Below, in pieces: positions 1 to 4,963 of a stretch of DNA of 10,946 nt. The stretch comes from Pyramidobacter sp. (GTDB lineage Bacteria > Synergistota > Synergistia > Synergistales > Dethiosulfovibrionaceae). A program made the translations under genes and the position numbers. Below the pieces are notes generated by a model. That model had not been told where the DNA came from. It did not search any database and saw only the letters and a list, made by a program, of their open reading frames with translations. The stretch spans positions 1-10,946 of the forward strand of contig JAEEUD010000031.1 of the NCBI GenBank assembly GCA_016286835.1, read 5' to 3'. The stretch's first letter is position 1; the number at the start of each line of letters is the position of its first letter.

Positions 1-326
1 TGCGTGCGCAGCGGCAGAACGACGCCGTGCGAGGCAAAAACGCCGTTAGCGGCAGCCAGAAATCGCTTTGCACGCGGCACGCCGCAGTACGCGGCCGACT
101 GATAGACGACTTCGCTCGCTTCGACGGGCGTAAGCTCGCCGTTCAGGGCTTCTCCGAGCCGCAGGGCGAATTCGTCCGTTTCGTCCAGGGCGATCAGGGC
201 AGCGAGCACGCAGAGCGCGCGTGAGCGCTCGCCAAGACCTCCGTGTTTGCGCACTTCGGCTTCAAAGCGTGAGACGATGCGGGCAAATTCGGGATCGGTA
301 CGGGCGATCTCGTCGGGTGTGATCAT
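1..326 (-). CDS. Carboxymuconolactone decarboxylase (CMD/AhpD-like) family protein, 3' end outside window
   Basis: Reading the minus strand from the ATG at 326-324 gives 108 uninterrupted codons before the window edge, so the C-terminus is missing. The start is supported by an AGGAGC ribosome site at 335-340, 8 bases upstream. The pattern is typical of the CMD fold: an N-terminal helix (PEFARIVSRFEAEV), a 'GGLGERSRALCVLAALIAL' helix, and the family's 'TPVEASEVVYQSAAYCGVPRA' segment at about residues 66-86. Known members are small all-helical proteins: gamma-carboxymuconolactone decarboxylases, or AhpD-type peroxidase partners with a CxxC pair. Only a single Cys (C81) stands in the motif, so the two-cysteine AhpD disulfide mechanism is not supported here. 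The exact reaction cannot be told from sequence; a CMD-like lyase or a thiol-dependent oxidoreductase are both possible. It is probably transcribed alone from the promoter at 362-370. Confidence 0.8.
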   Translation of the reverse strand, partial: MITPDEIARTDPEFARIVSRFEAEVRKHGGLGERSRALCVLAALIALDETDEFALRLGEALNGELTPVEASEVVYQSAAYCGVPRAKRFLAAANGVFASHGVVLPLRT

Positions 327-361
327 TGAAAACAGCTCCTTCGTGATGCTTTGATGCGTCA

Positions 362-370
362 AGTATAGCA
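362..370 (-). promoter_or_regulatory. Extended -10 promoter for the CMD-family gene
   Basis: On the minus strand the sequence reads TGCTATACT: a TG-N extension followed by TATACT (367-362), five of six matches to TATAAT. No good -35 is present; its expected place is filled by the right half of the palindrome at 370-402. A start near 355 would give a leader of roughly 30 bases ending in the AGGAGC ribosome site. The TG extension can compensate for a missing -35 in sigma-70 promoters, so the call is reasonable but untested. Confidence 0.5.
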
Positions 371-402
371 CGAACGGCCCCGCATGGTGCGGGGCCGTTC
401 GT
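370..402. terminator. Perfect 15-bp hairpin after the zinc-type operon
   Basis: ACGAACGGCCCCGCA (370-384) pairs perfectly with 388-402 around a 3-base loop. It lies 9 bases past the stop codon of the last minus-strand operon gene, the usual place for a terminator. On the minus strand, however, it is followed by GCTATACTT rather than a T-run; only the plus-strand side has TTTT (402-405). It may therefore be a weak or factor-assisted terminator. Because its edge touches the extended -10 of the next gene, it could also act as an operator. Confidence 0.55.
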
Positions 403-410
403 TTTGCCTG

Positions 411-830
411 TCAGGGAAGGAAACGCGCGTTTTTGAGAAGGGTAAAGGCCAGGCCGGCTTCCTTTTCGACAGCAAAGACGCCCTCAACATTGATGGTGCT
501 GTCTTCGTTCGGGAGTTTGGCCGGTTTTTCGGCGAGGCTGAACTCCATGCCGGCGGAGCAGCAGGCGGCCGCGTCCTTGATGATACAGGCGGTGCAGCGC
601 TCGCCGCCGGGCTTGGCTGTGAACGTGGTGAAGCTTCCGCTCATGCGCACGGTGCGGCCGAGGTAATTGTCGGGATTGTTCTGCATGTCGTAGACGGTGG
701 CGTAAGCCATTGTCCGGCTCATGCTGCGCAGGTCGATCGGTTTGCCGTCGTCGCCGGCCGCAAACGCGGAGCCCGCGATCAGGACTGCGGCTGCCGCAGC
801 AGTGAAGAGTGTGCGAAACGTGCGATTCAT
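411..830 (-). CDS. Secreted four-cysteine protein of unknown function, linked to zinc receptor
   Basis: This 139-residue protein has a Sec signal peptide (residues 1-25, cleavage after an AFA-type site). The mature part has the pattern 'TMAYATVYDMQNNPDNYLG' then 'RTVRMSGSF' (about 40-68), a central C79-x-x-C82 pair, an adjacent C90-C91 pair, and beta-rich segments 'TINVEGVF' and 'LAFTLLKNARF'. From memory, similar small secreted or lipid-anchored proteins occur beside zinc receptors in clostridia; the layout resembles an OB-fold-like barrel. The four cysteines could bind a metal or form disulfides. The ATG overlaps the TGA of the upstream receptor gene (ATGA, 827-830), and a GGAGG site lies inside that gene's end, so translation is coupled. 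It is periplasmic or exported. Its role in metal handling is inferred from context only. Confidence 0.7.
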   Translation of the reverse strand: MNRTFRTLFTAAAAAVLIAGSAFAAGDDGKPIDLRSMSRTMAYATVYDMQNNPDNYLGRTVRMSGSFTTFTAKPGGERCTACIIKDAAACCSAGMEFSLAEKPAKLPNEDSTINVEGVFAVEKEAGLAFTLLKNARFLP

Positions 831-1894
831 TTCAGTGCCTCCTTCAGGATCTCAAGATTGCGTTCCATCACGGCAAGATAATCCAGACCGCGGGCGGCGT
901 CCGCATCGCGCACCGACTGCAGCGAATCGAGCGTGAGGATAGGAACGGGGCCGCTTTTGGCCGTACGGACGACGGTCTCGGCGATCTTTTTCGAGGAGCC
1001 GTCGATGGTGAGCACGCAGGGCAATTTCAGCTCGTCGAGCTTGTCCGCAAGGAACAGGATGGTCTTGAAGCTGGCTTCGGACTCAGCCGAGCAGCCCTGG
1101 AACGCGGCGTAGTACTTCAGACCGTAGTCGTCGACGAGATAACGGAACGGGAAGCGGTCGGCGAACAGCAACGTTTTGTGTTTTGCCGTGGCGACCGCGG
1201 CGCGGTATTTCGCGTCGAGCGCGTCGAGCCTGGCGCAGTAAGCCTCGGCGTTGGCGCGATAAATCTGCTTGCCTTCGGGATCGATACCGCTCAGAGCGTC
1301 GGCGATGCGGCCGCACAACATACGTGCGTTGACGAGCGAGAGCCAGACGTGCTCATCGTATTCGGGACCTTCGTCATGATCGTGCTCCTGTTCGTGATCT
1401 TTCTTGTGTTCGTGGTCGTGATCCTTTTCGTACTCGTGGTCATGGCCTTTTTCGTGCTCGTGGTCATGGTCCTTTTTGTGATCTTCGTCATGATGATCGT
1501 GATGGTGGCCGGCTTCCATGCCTTCCACCGTCTCCTCCGCGCGGGCGCGGTCGCCGAGGGCTTCGATCATGCTGACGGCAGCCTGCTTTTTATTCACGGA
1601 GTCGCGGACGACGCGCTTTACCCAGGCGTCGGACTCACCGCCCGTGTAGAGGAACAGATCGCACGACGAGATGCGCAGGATTTCATCCACGCTGGGCTGG
1701 AAACTGTGCAGATCGACGCCGGTGTTCAGCGGCGGCAGCAGATCGACGGCGTCGGCGCGTTCGCCGATGATGTTTCGCGTCCAGTCCCAGATGGGAAAGA
1801 GCGTCGTCACGACGCGGGGCTTCGCCGCGGCCGCTGCCGAGAAAAACGCACAGACGGCGAGAACGGCGAGAAGAGAATACATTTTCTTTTTCAT
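827..1894 (-). CDS. znuA: ZnuA-like zinc/manganese ABC transporter substrate-binding protein
   Basis: This 355-residue cluster A-I metal receptor captures a divalent metal, most likely zinc, outside the cytoplasmic membrane and delivers it to a ZnuBC-type importer. It has a signal peptide (1-24), the 'VVTTLFPIWDWTRNIIGE' start, metal-ligand His63 in 'DLHSFQPSVDEI', a His-rich loop (130-173) and His182 in 'DEHVWLS'. The position that is usually a third His in a 'xxHxAFxY' motif is Arg247 ('FADRFPFRYLVDDYG'). With 'GCSAESEASFKTI' this marks a subclass I associate with anaerobes rather than classical E. coli ZnuA, so the ligand set differs. The ATG at 1894 follows GGGAGG (1905-1910). It is the middle gene of a minus-strand operon. 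No permease or ATPase gene for it is present, so it must use proteins encoded elsewhere. Zinc is favoured over manganese because of the His loop. Confidence 0.88.
   Translation of the reverse strand: MKKKMYSLLAVLAVCAFFSAAAAAKPRVVTTLFPIWDWTRNIIGERADAVDLLPPLNTGVDLHSFQPSVDEILRISSCDLFLYTGGESDAWVKRVVRDSVNKKQAAVSMIEALGDRARAEETVEGMEAGHHHDHHDEDHKKDHDHEHEKGHDHEYEKDHDHEHKKDHEQEHDHDEGPEYDEHVWLSLVNARMLCGRIADALSGIDPEGKQIYRANAEAYCARLDALDAKYRAAVATAKHKTLLFADRFPFRYLVDDYGLKYYAAFQGCSAESEASFKTILFLADKLDELKLPCVLTIDGSSKKIAETVVRTAKSGPVPILTLDSLQSVRDADAARGLDYLAVMERNLEILKEALK
1376..1507 (-). repeat. His/Asp/Glu-rich in-frame repeat in the ZnuA-like gene
   Basis: Codons for residues 130-173 form degenerate units of about ten residues built on 'KDHDHEHEK', with 17 histidines among 44 residues. 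At DNA level the units recur as near-copies of 'cgtggtcatg' with 'ctttttcgtg'-like spacers (about 1400-1480), which suggests repeat expansion by slippage. Such loops are known in zinc receptors, where they are thought to bind or sense Zn. Copy number may vary between strains. Confidence 0.8.
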
Positions 1895-1978
1895 AAAAAC
1901 ACAACCTCCCTGAGAAAAACAGAAATCGCGCGTGCGGAACGGAGTCCGCCCGCAGGCAACAGTGCGCGGCAGGGAGAT

Positions 1979-2257
1979 CTAATCGTTCATCCTCGTCCGT
2001 TGCGCGACAGGCGTCAGACAGACACAGAGCGCGAGCGCCGGCGCAAGGGGAAGCGGCCGCTGCGTGATCACGCGCGCGGCAGCGGAAGACGGAGGCGCGC
2101 CCGAGATCAGCAGCCGGCCGGCGCAGTCGAGCAGCGCGCAGACGGGACAGTCATCGCCGTCGCAGTCGTGATCTGCTTCAAGTGACAGCGTCAGTGTTAC
2201 GGCAAGAACGAACGCCAGCAGCAGCACGGCCGTCAGGCACGAGAGCGATTTTTTCAC
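1979..2257 (-). CDS. Small membrane-anchored/secreted HDCxGDDCPVC protein
   Basis: This 92-residue protein starts at GTG (2257-2255), supported by an AGGAGG site at 2265-2270; no other start fits the ribosome site. A hydrophobic segment at residues 5-25 serves as signal anchor or signal peptide. It is followed by 'EADHDCDGDDCPVCALLDC' (27-45), a dense cluster of His, Asp and four Cys that looks built to bind a metal. A second hydrophobic stretch spans about 66-84, so it may cross the membrane twice. Similar short proteins with a 'HDC..xxCPVC' motif occur beside zinc systems, and DUF2946-like copper proteins show a comparable layout, but I cannot assign it to a named family. It is first in the minus-strand operon, 84 bases ahead of the zinc receptor, which points to metal trafficking or sensing by inference. 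Confidence 0.65.
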   Translation of the reverse strand: MKKSLSCLTAVLLLAFVLAVTLTLSLEADHDCDGDDCPVCALLDCAGRLLISGAPPSSAAARVITQRPLPLAPALALCVCLTPVAQRTRMND

Positions 2258-2291
2258 GGGCTTTCCTCCTTTTTTTAATTTCGCTGCGCAT

Positions 2292-2321
2292 AGTGTATCA
2301 CGCGCCGACGATGCACGTCAA
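2292..2321 (-). promoter_or_regulatory. Promoter of the zinc-type operon
   Basis: On the minus strand TTGACG (2321-2316) and TACACT (2297-2292) are separated by 18 bases, with a TG just before the -10 (TGATACACT). That is a good sigma-70 match in the right place: a start near 2285 would leave a leader of about 30 bases before the GTG. It is divergent from the promoter at 2384-2430. Confidence 0.6.
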
Positions 2322-2323
2322 AT

Positions 2324-2342
2324 CGCCGGTTTCACACCGGCG
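2324..2342. repeat. Inverted repeat next to the -35 of the zinc-type operon, possible operator
   Basis: CGCCGGT (2324-2330) and ACCGGCG (2336-2342) form a perfect 7-bp inverted repeat with a 5-base spacer, two bases upstream of the -35 box. A wider AAATCG...CGATTT pair (2320-2325, 2350-2355) brackets it. A metal-responsive repressor could bind here, but the spacing does not match the AT-rich Zur box that I know from Bacillus. Confidence 0.35.
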
Positions 2343-2383
2343 CTTCCGACGATTTCGCGTCGCCACAAAGAAGTATTGATACA

Positions 2384-2430
2384 GAAAAAGAATGCTTTTT
2401 TTCTCCTGTTGTGTTAAACTTTACTTATCG
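2384..2430 (+). promoter_or_regulatory. Promoter/operator of the first solute-binding protein gene
   Basis: TG-T-TAAACT (2412-2420) is an extended -10. Upstream lies a GAAAAA...TTTTTTC inverted motif (2384-2403) covering the -35 region, where no good -35 hexamer is seen. The whole 47-base block matches the block ahead of the second paralogue at 39 positions with no gap, and the distance from GAAAAA to the -10 is 31 bases in both. The leader beyond 2430 has diverged, so the conserved part is probably regulatory. Confidence 0.6.
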
Positions 2431-2472
2431 TGCGAGGAGCGCGAACTTTTGAATCAGGAGGCAGTTTCTGCG

Positions 2473-3480
2473 ATGAAAAAAACAGCGGCAGTTCTGATTG
2501 CGGTCATGGCCCTGACGACAGCGGCTTTTGCGGCCGACAAGCCCCAGGTGACGATCTACACCTCGATGTACGAGGACATCATCGAAGCGATGTCGGCGGT
2601 GCTCCAGGAGAAATTCCCCCAGTATGACATCGAGTTCTTCTACGGCGGCACCGGCACGCTCCAGTCGAAGATCGCCGCCGAGCGCGACTCGAAAAAACTT
2701 GGCTGCGACATGCTGATGGTGGCCGATCCCTCGTATGCGCTCGAGCTGAAAGCGGCGGGCCTGCTCCATCCCTACGTCTCGAAGGAGAGCGAGAACATGG
2801 CCTTTGAGTACGATCCCGAGGGCTACTGGTACCCCGTGCGAGTCTCCAACATGATCCTGGCCTACAACCCCGAAAAATACAAGGCCGAGGAAGTGCCGCA
2901 CACGTTCAAGGACTTCGCCTACGATCCCTCGATGAAGGGCCTCATCTCCATGTCCAACCCGCTCACGTCGGGAACGGCGCTCGATACGATCTCGGCGCTG
3001 AAGGACAAGTACGGCTACGAATATTATGACAAGCTGGCCGATAACCGCGTCATGGTCGAGTCCGGTTCGGTCGCCCTGACCAAGCTGGAGACGGGCGAGT
3101 GCAAGGAGATCATGATCCTTGAGGAGTCCGTCCTGAAGAAGCGCGAGGAAGAAGGCAGCGCCATCACCGTGATCTATCCCGACGACGGCACCATCTGCGT
3201 GCCCTCGCCGATCATGACCGTCAAGGCCGACTGGAGCGCCCACAACAACGTCAAGGTGTGCGAGGAGCTGACTGACTGGTTCCTGTCGCCCGAAGGCCAG
3301 AAGCACATCGTCAAGGCGTGGATGCACTCCGTCCGCAAGGACGCGCCCGAAGCGCCGTTCGACGCCATCCCCACGTCGAAGATCGTCGAGAACTCCATGC
3401 CCGTGAGCTGGCAGCACTGCGTCGACGAGCGCCTCGAACTGCGCACCAACTTTGAGGAGCGCGTCAAGAACAAGAAATAA
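2473..3480 (+). CDS. ABC transporter substrate-binding protein, FbpA/AfuA type (paralogue 1)
   Basis: A 335-residue exported receptor. I place the start at the ATG at 2473, after AGGAGG (2456-2461), because it begins an ideal signal peptide (MKK then a hydrophobic core, cleavage near residue 20-21); the longer upstream reading has no ribosome site. Domain pattern is COG1840/SBP_bac_6-like: 'VTIYTSMYEDIIEAM' (26-40), ligand loop 'YGGTGTLQSKIAAER' (57-71), 'CDMLMVADPSYALELKAAGLL' (78-98), hinge 'SNPLTSGTAL' (161-170). Ferric receptors of this fold use a Tyr-Tyr pair late in the protein; the region that would hold it reads 'IMILEESVL' (213-221), without tyrosine. That argues against free Fe3+ and leaves phosphorylated sugars, phosphonates or other anions. 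It works with the permease and ATPase downstream. Substrate unknown. Confidence 0.85.
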   Translation: MKKTAAVLIAVMALTTAAFAADKPQVTIYTSMYEDIIEAMSAVLQEKFPQYDIEFFYGGTGTLQSKIAAERDSKKLGCDMLMVADPSYALELKAAGLLHPYVSKESENMAFEYDPEGYWYPVRVSNMILAYNPEKYKAEEVPHTFKDFAYDPSMKGLISMSNPLTSGTALDTISALKDKYGYEYYDKLADNRVMVESGSVALTKLETGECKEIMILEESVLKKREEEGSAITVIYPDDGTICVPSPIMTVKADWSAHNNVKVCEELTDWFLSPEGQKHIVKAWMHSVRKDAPEAPFDAIPTSKIVENSMPVSWQHCVDERLELRTNFEERVKNKK

Positions 3481-3481
3481 G

Positions 3482-3529
3482 GCATAAAAAAGCGCAGCGG
3501 CCGTTTTTTCGGCAGCTGCGCTTTTATGC
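3482..3529. terminator. Hairpin terminator between the two receptor genes
   Basis: GCATAAAAAAGCGCAGC (3482-3498) pairs with GCTGCGCTTTTATGC (3515-3529) with a two-base bulge in the A-tract, and the loop contains a further GCCG/CGGC stem closed by TTTTTT. The A and T tracts on both flanks make it work in either direction. It starts right after the TAA of the first receptor gene and isolates the second receptor gene, which has a promoter of its own. Confidence 0.75.
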
Positions 3530-3557
3530 TCCCTGCGGGCAATGAAACTTTTTTAGA

Positions 3558-3604
3558 GAAAAAGAATGATTTTTTCCCGCTTTTGTGCTAGACTTAACTT
3601 ATCG
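3558..3604 (+). promoter_or_regulatory. Promoter/operator of the second solute-binding protein gene
   Basis: The extended -10 TG-C-TAGACT lies at 3586-3594. A 19-base motif GAAAAA-N7-TTTTTC (3558-3576) overlaps the -35 region. It is the duplicate of the block at 2384-2430, with the same 31-base spacing. The 19-bp length and AT-rich palindrome are reminiscent of Fur-type boxes, but only about half the positions match the classical Fur consensus, so the regulator is unknown. Confidence 0.6.
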
Positions 3605-3652
3605 CAAAAGATACGCGATCTTTCACCCCAAACCGAGGAGGATGGTTTCAAA

Positions 3653-4660
3653 ATGAAAAAATTAGCGGCGGTTCTGATTGCGGTTCTGGCTCTTTCCTGC
3701 GCGGCCTGCGCGGCGGACAAGCCCAAGGTGACGATCTACACCTCGATGTATGAGGACATCATCGAGGCGATGACCCAGGTCATCCACAAAAAGTTCCCCA
3801 ACTATGACGTCGAGTTCTTCTACGGCGGCACCGGCACGCTCCAGGCGAAGATCGCCGCCGAGCGCGACGCCAAGAAACTGGGCTGCGACATGCTGATGGT
3901 GGCCGATCCGTCCTACGCGCTCGAGCTGAAGGCCGCGGGCCTGCTGCATCCCTACCTGTCCAAGGAAGCGGCCAATGTGGCGCTGGAGTATGATCCTGAG
4001 GGCTACTGGTATCCCGTGCGCAACCTGTGCATGATCCTGGCCTACAACCCCGAGAAGTTCAAGAAGGAAGAAGTTCCTCAGTCGTTCAAGGACTTCGCCT
4101 ATGAAGCCTCGATGAAGGGCCTTATCTCCATGTCCAACCCGCTCACGTCGGGAACGGCGCTCGTTGCGATCTCGGCTCTGAAGGACAAGTACGGCTATGA
4201 ATATTTCGACAAGCTGGCGGAGAACAAGGTCATGGTCGAGTCCGGCTCCGTCGCGCTGACCAAGCTGGAGACGGGCGAGTGCAAGGAGATCATGATCCTC
4301 GAGGAGTCCGTTCTGAAGAAGCGCGAAGAAGAGAAGAGCGCCCTTGAAGTGATCTATCCCACCGACGGCACGATCTGCGTGCCCTCGCCGATCATGACGA
4401 TCAAGGACGAGTGGAGCGCCCACGGCAACGCGAAGATCTGTGAGGAACTGACCGACTGGTTCCTGTCGCCCGACGGCCAGCAGTACATCGTCAAGGGCTG
4501 GATGCACTCGATCCTGAAGAACCCGCCCGCGCTGCCCTATGACTCCATCCCCAGCGAGCAGATCCTTGCGACCGCGATGCCCGTCAACTGGCAGCACTGC
4601 CTGGACGAGCGCGCCGAGCTGAGAACGAACTTTGAGGAGCGCGTCAAGAACAAGAAGTAA
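3653..4660 (+). CDS. ABC transporter substrate-binding protein, FbpA/AfuA type (paralogue 2)
   Basis: A 335-residue paralogue of the preceding receptor: a hand alignment without gaps gives 269 identical residues, about 80%. The ATG at 3653 follows GAGGAGG (3635-3641) with the same 11-base spacing as in the first copy. Ligand-loop segments 'YGGTGTLQAKIAAER' and 'SNPLTSGTAL' are kept, as is 'IMILEESVL', so tyrosine ligands are missing here too. Differences cluster in the signal peptide, around residues 104-126 ('VRVSNM' versus 'VRNLCM') and in the last 60 residues; the 123-126 change is near the expected ligand cleft and could alter specificity. The signal peptide contains two extra Cys ('LSCAACAAD') but no good lipobox. 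It probably feeds the same permease; the two copies may provide different affinity, specificity or dosage. A hairpin follows, then the permease gene 303 bases on. Confidence 0.85.
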   Translation: MKKLAAVLIAVLALSCAACAADKPKVTIYTSMYEDIIEAMTQVIHKKFPNYDVEFFYGGTGTLQAKIAAERDAKKLGCDMLMVADPSYALELKAAGLLHPYLSKEAANVALEYDPEGYWYPVRNLCMILAYNPEKFKKEEVPQSFKDFAYEASMKGLISMSNPLTSGTALVAISALKDKYGYEYFDKLAENKVMVESGSVALTKLETGECKEIMILEESVLKKREEEKSALEVIYPTDGTICVPSPIMTIKDEWSAHGNAKICEELTDWFLSPDGQQYIVKGWMHSILKNPPALPYDSIPSEQILATAMPVNWQHCLDERAELRTNFEERVKNKK

Positions 4661-4696
4661 CCGGCTTTTTCGGCTGTACAAATCGTGATTTAATCG

Positions 4697-4738
4697 CGGC
4701 CCCGGCCGGACGAATCCGTTTCGCCCGCCGGGGCCGTT
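4697..4738 (+). terminator. GC-rich hairpin after the second receptor gene
   Basis: CGGCCCCGGC (4697-4706) pairs perfectly with GCCGGGGCCG (4727-4736), with a smaller CGGA/TCCG stem inside the loop. Only two T residues follow, so it may be an attenuator or mRNA-stabilising hairpin rather than a full terminator. Its place, 36 bases past the receptor stop codon and 225 bases before the permease, would let receptor mRNA outnumber permease mRNA. Confidence 0.55.
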
Positions 4739-4863
4739 GCGTTCAATGAATAATAGGTTCAAATTCAGAGTCGGCATTTGGGCTCCGGGAGACAATGAAA
4801 ATATGTGAAACTTTCGTGCGGGGACTGCTCAGTGCCGTTGCCCATGTGATGCTGTGGCACTGT

Positions 4864-4879
4864 CGTTTCACGTGGAACT
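4864..4879. promoter_or_regulatory. Candidate parS (ParB-binding) site
   Basis: CGTTTCACGTGGAACT matches the widespread bacterial parS consensus TGTTTCACGTGAAACA at 13 of 16 positions. The CACGTG core is intact (4869-4874) and the inner 14 bases, GTTTCACGTGGAAC, are a legitimate palindromic variant because both T/C and G/A are tolerated at the mismatched arm position. Only the two outer bases depart from it. It sits in non-coding DNA, unlike many parS sites, which lie in genes. Chromosomal parS sites usually cluster near the replication origin. Confidence 0.5.
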
Positions 4880-4895
4880 GTTTCTTTTTGTTTCC

Positions 4896-4919
4896 CTTTG
4901 TGTCTTCGTGTCTTTGTGT
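4896..4919. repeat. Three tandem 8-bp units (CTTTGTGT, CTTCGTGT, CTTTGTGT)
   Basis: Three contiguous 8-base units differ at one position only. In reverse they read ACACAAAG-ACACGAAG-ACACAAAG. I recall near-identical intergenic strings in many unrelated bacterial genomes, where their reverse strand is often mis-annotated as peptides with 'TKTRRHKG' or 'RHEDTKGN'. It may be part of a dispersed non-coding element. Confidence 0.55.
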
Positions 4920-4963
4920 TAAAGAATTTGAATTTGGTTTTATCACGGCAGGAGGGGGATTTC

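Larger units (their letters stand above)
2384..4660 (+). repeat. Tandem duplication of promoter plus receptor gene
   Basis: Unit 1 (2384-3480) and unit 2 (3558-4660) each contain the same promoter block, an 11-base ribosome-site spacing and a 335-codon gene. Long stretches are identical at nucleotide level, for example 44 bases at 3076-3119 and 4256-4299, including wobble positions, while other parts have diverged. This patchiness fits a duplication followed by gene conversion or strong local constraint; I cannot separate the two by eye. Confidence 0.8.
4739..4963. other. AT-richer intergenic region with repeat-like content
   Basis: This stretch between the receptor hairpin and the permease start is clearly richer in A and T than the coding DNA on either side. 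It contains the parS-like palindrome (4864-4879) and the CTTTGTGT tandem units (4896-4919). A weak promoter could lie at TTGTGT (4914-4919) and TTTTAT (4938-4943), 18 bases apart, ahead of the permease ribosome site AGGAGGGGG (4950-4958). Short open frames across it have no convincing ribosome sites and look like by-products of the repeats. Confidence 0.5.

Noticed and set aside
1376..1507. CRISPR-like or minisatellite array in the zinc receptor gene
   Set aside because: The repeated units are in frame, degenerate and encode a His-rich loop that is usual in zinc receptors; there are no regular spacers.
809..2185. 458-codon plus-strand open frame opposite the zinc receptor
   Set aside because: It runs antisense to three genes with signal peptides, motifs and ribosome sites. 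Its hydrophobic stretch of V/F/L/I residues is simply the reverse reading of the His-rich repeat.
2384..2403. Classical Fur box in the receptor promoters
   Set aside because: The length and palindromic form are similar, but only about 10 of 19 positions match the GATAATGATAATCATTATC consensus in the better copy, so naming Fur would go beyond the evidence.
2392..2472. N-terminal extension of the first receptor (27 codons upstream of 2473), and the similar 29-codon one for the second
   Set aside because: These codons cover the promoter -10 and the leader, have no ribosome site and would place a signal peptide in the interior of the protein.
2425..4795. Long minus-strand open frames opposite the two receptor genes
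   Set aside because: They mirror each other only because the receptor genes are paralogous. High GC at third codon positions keeps the opposite strand open; they have no ribosome sites or recognisable domains.
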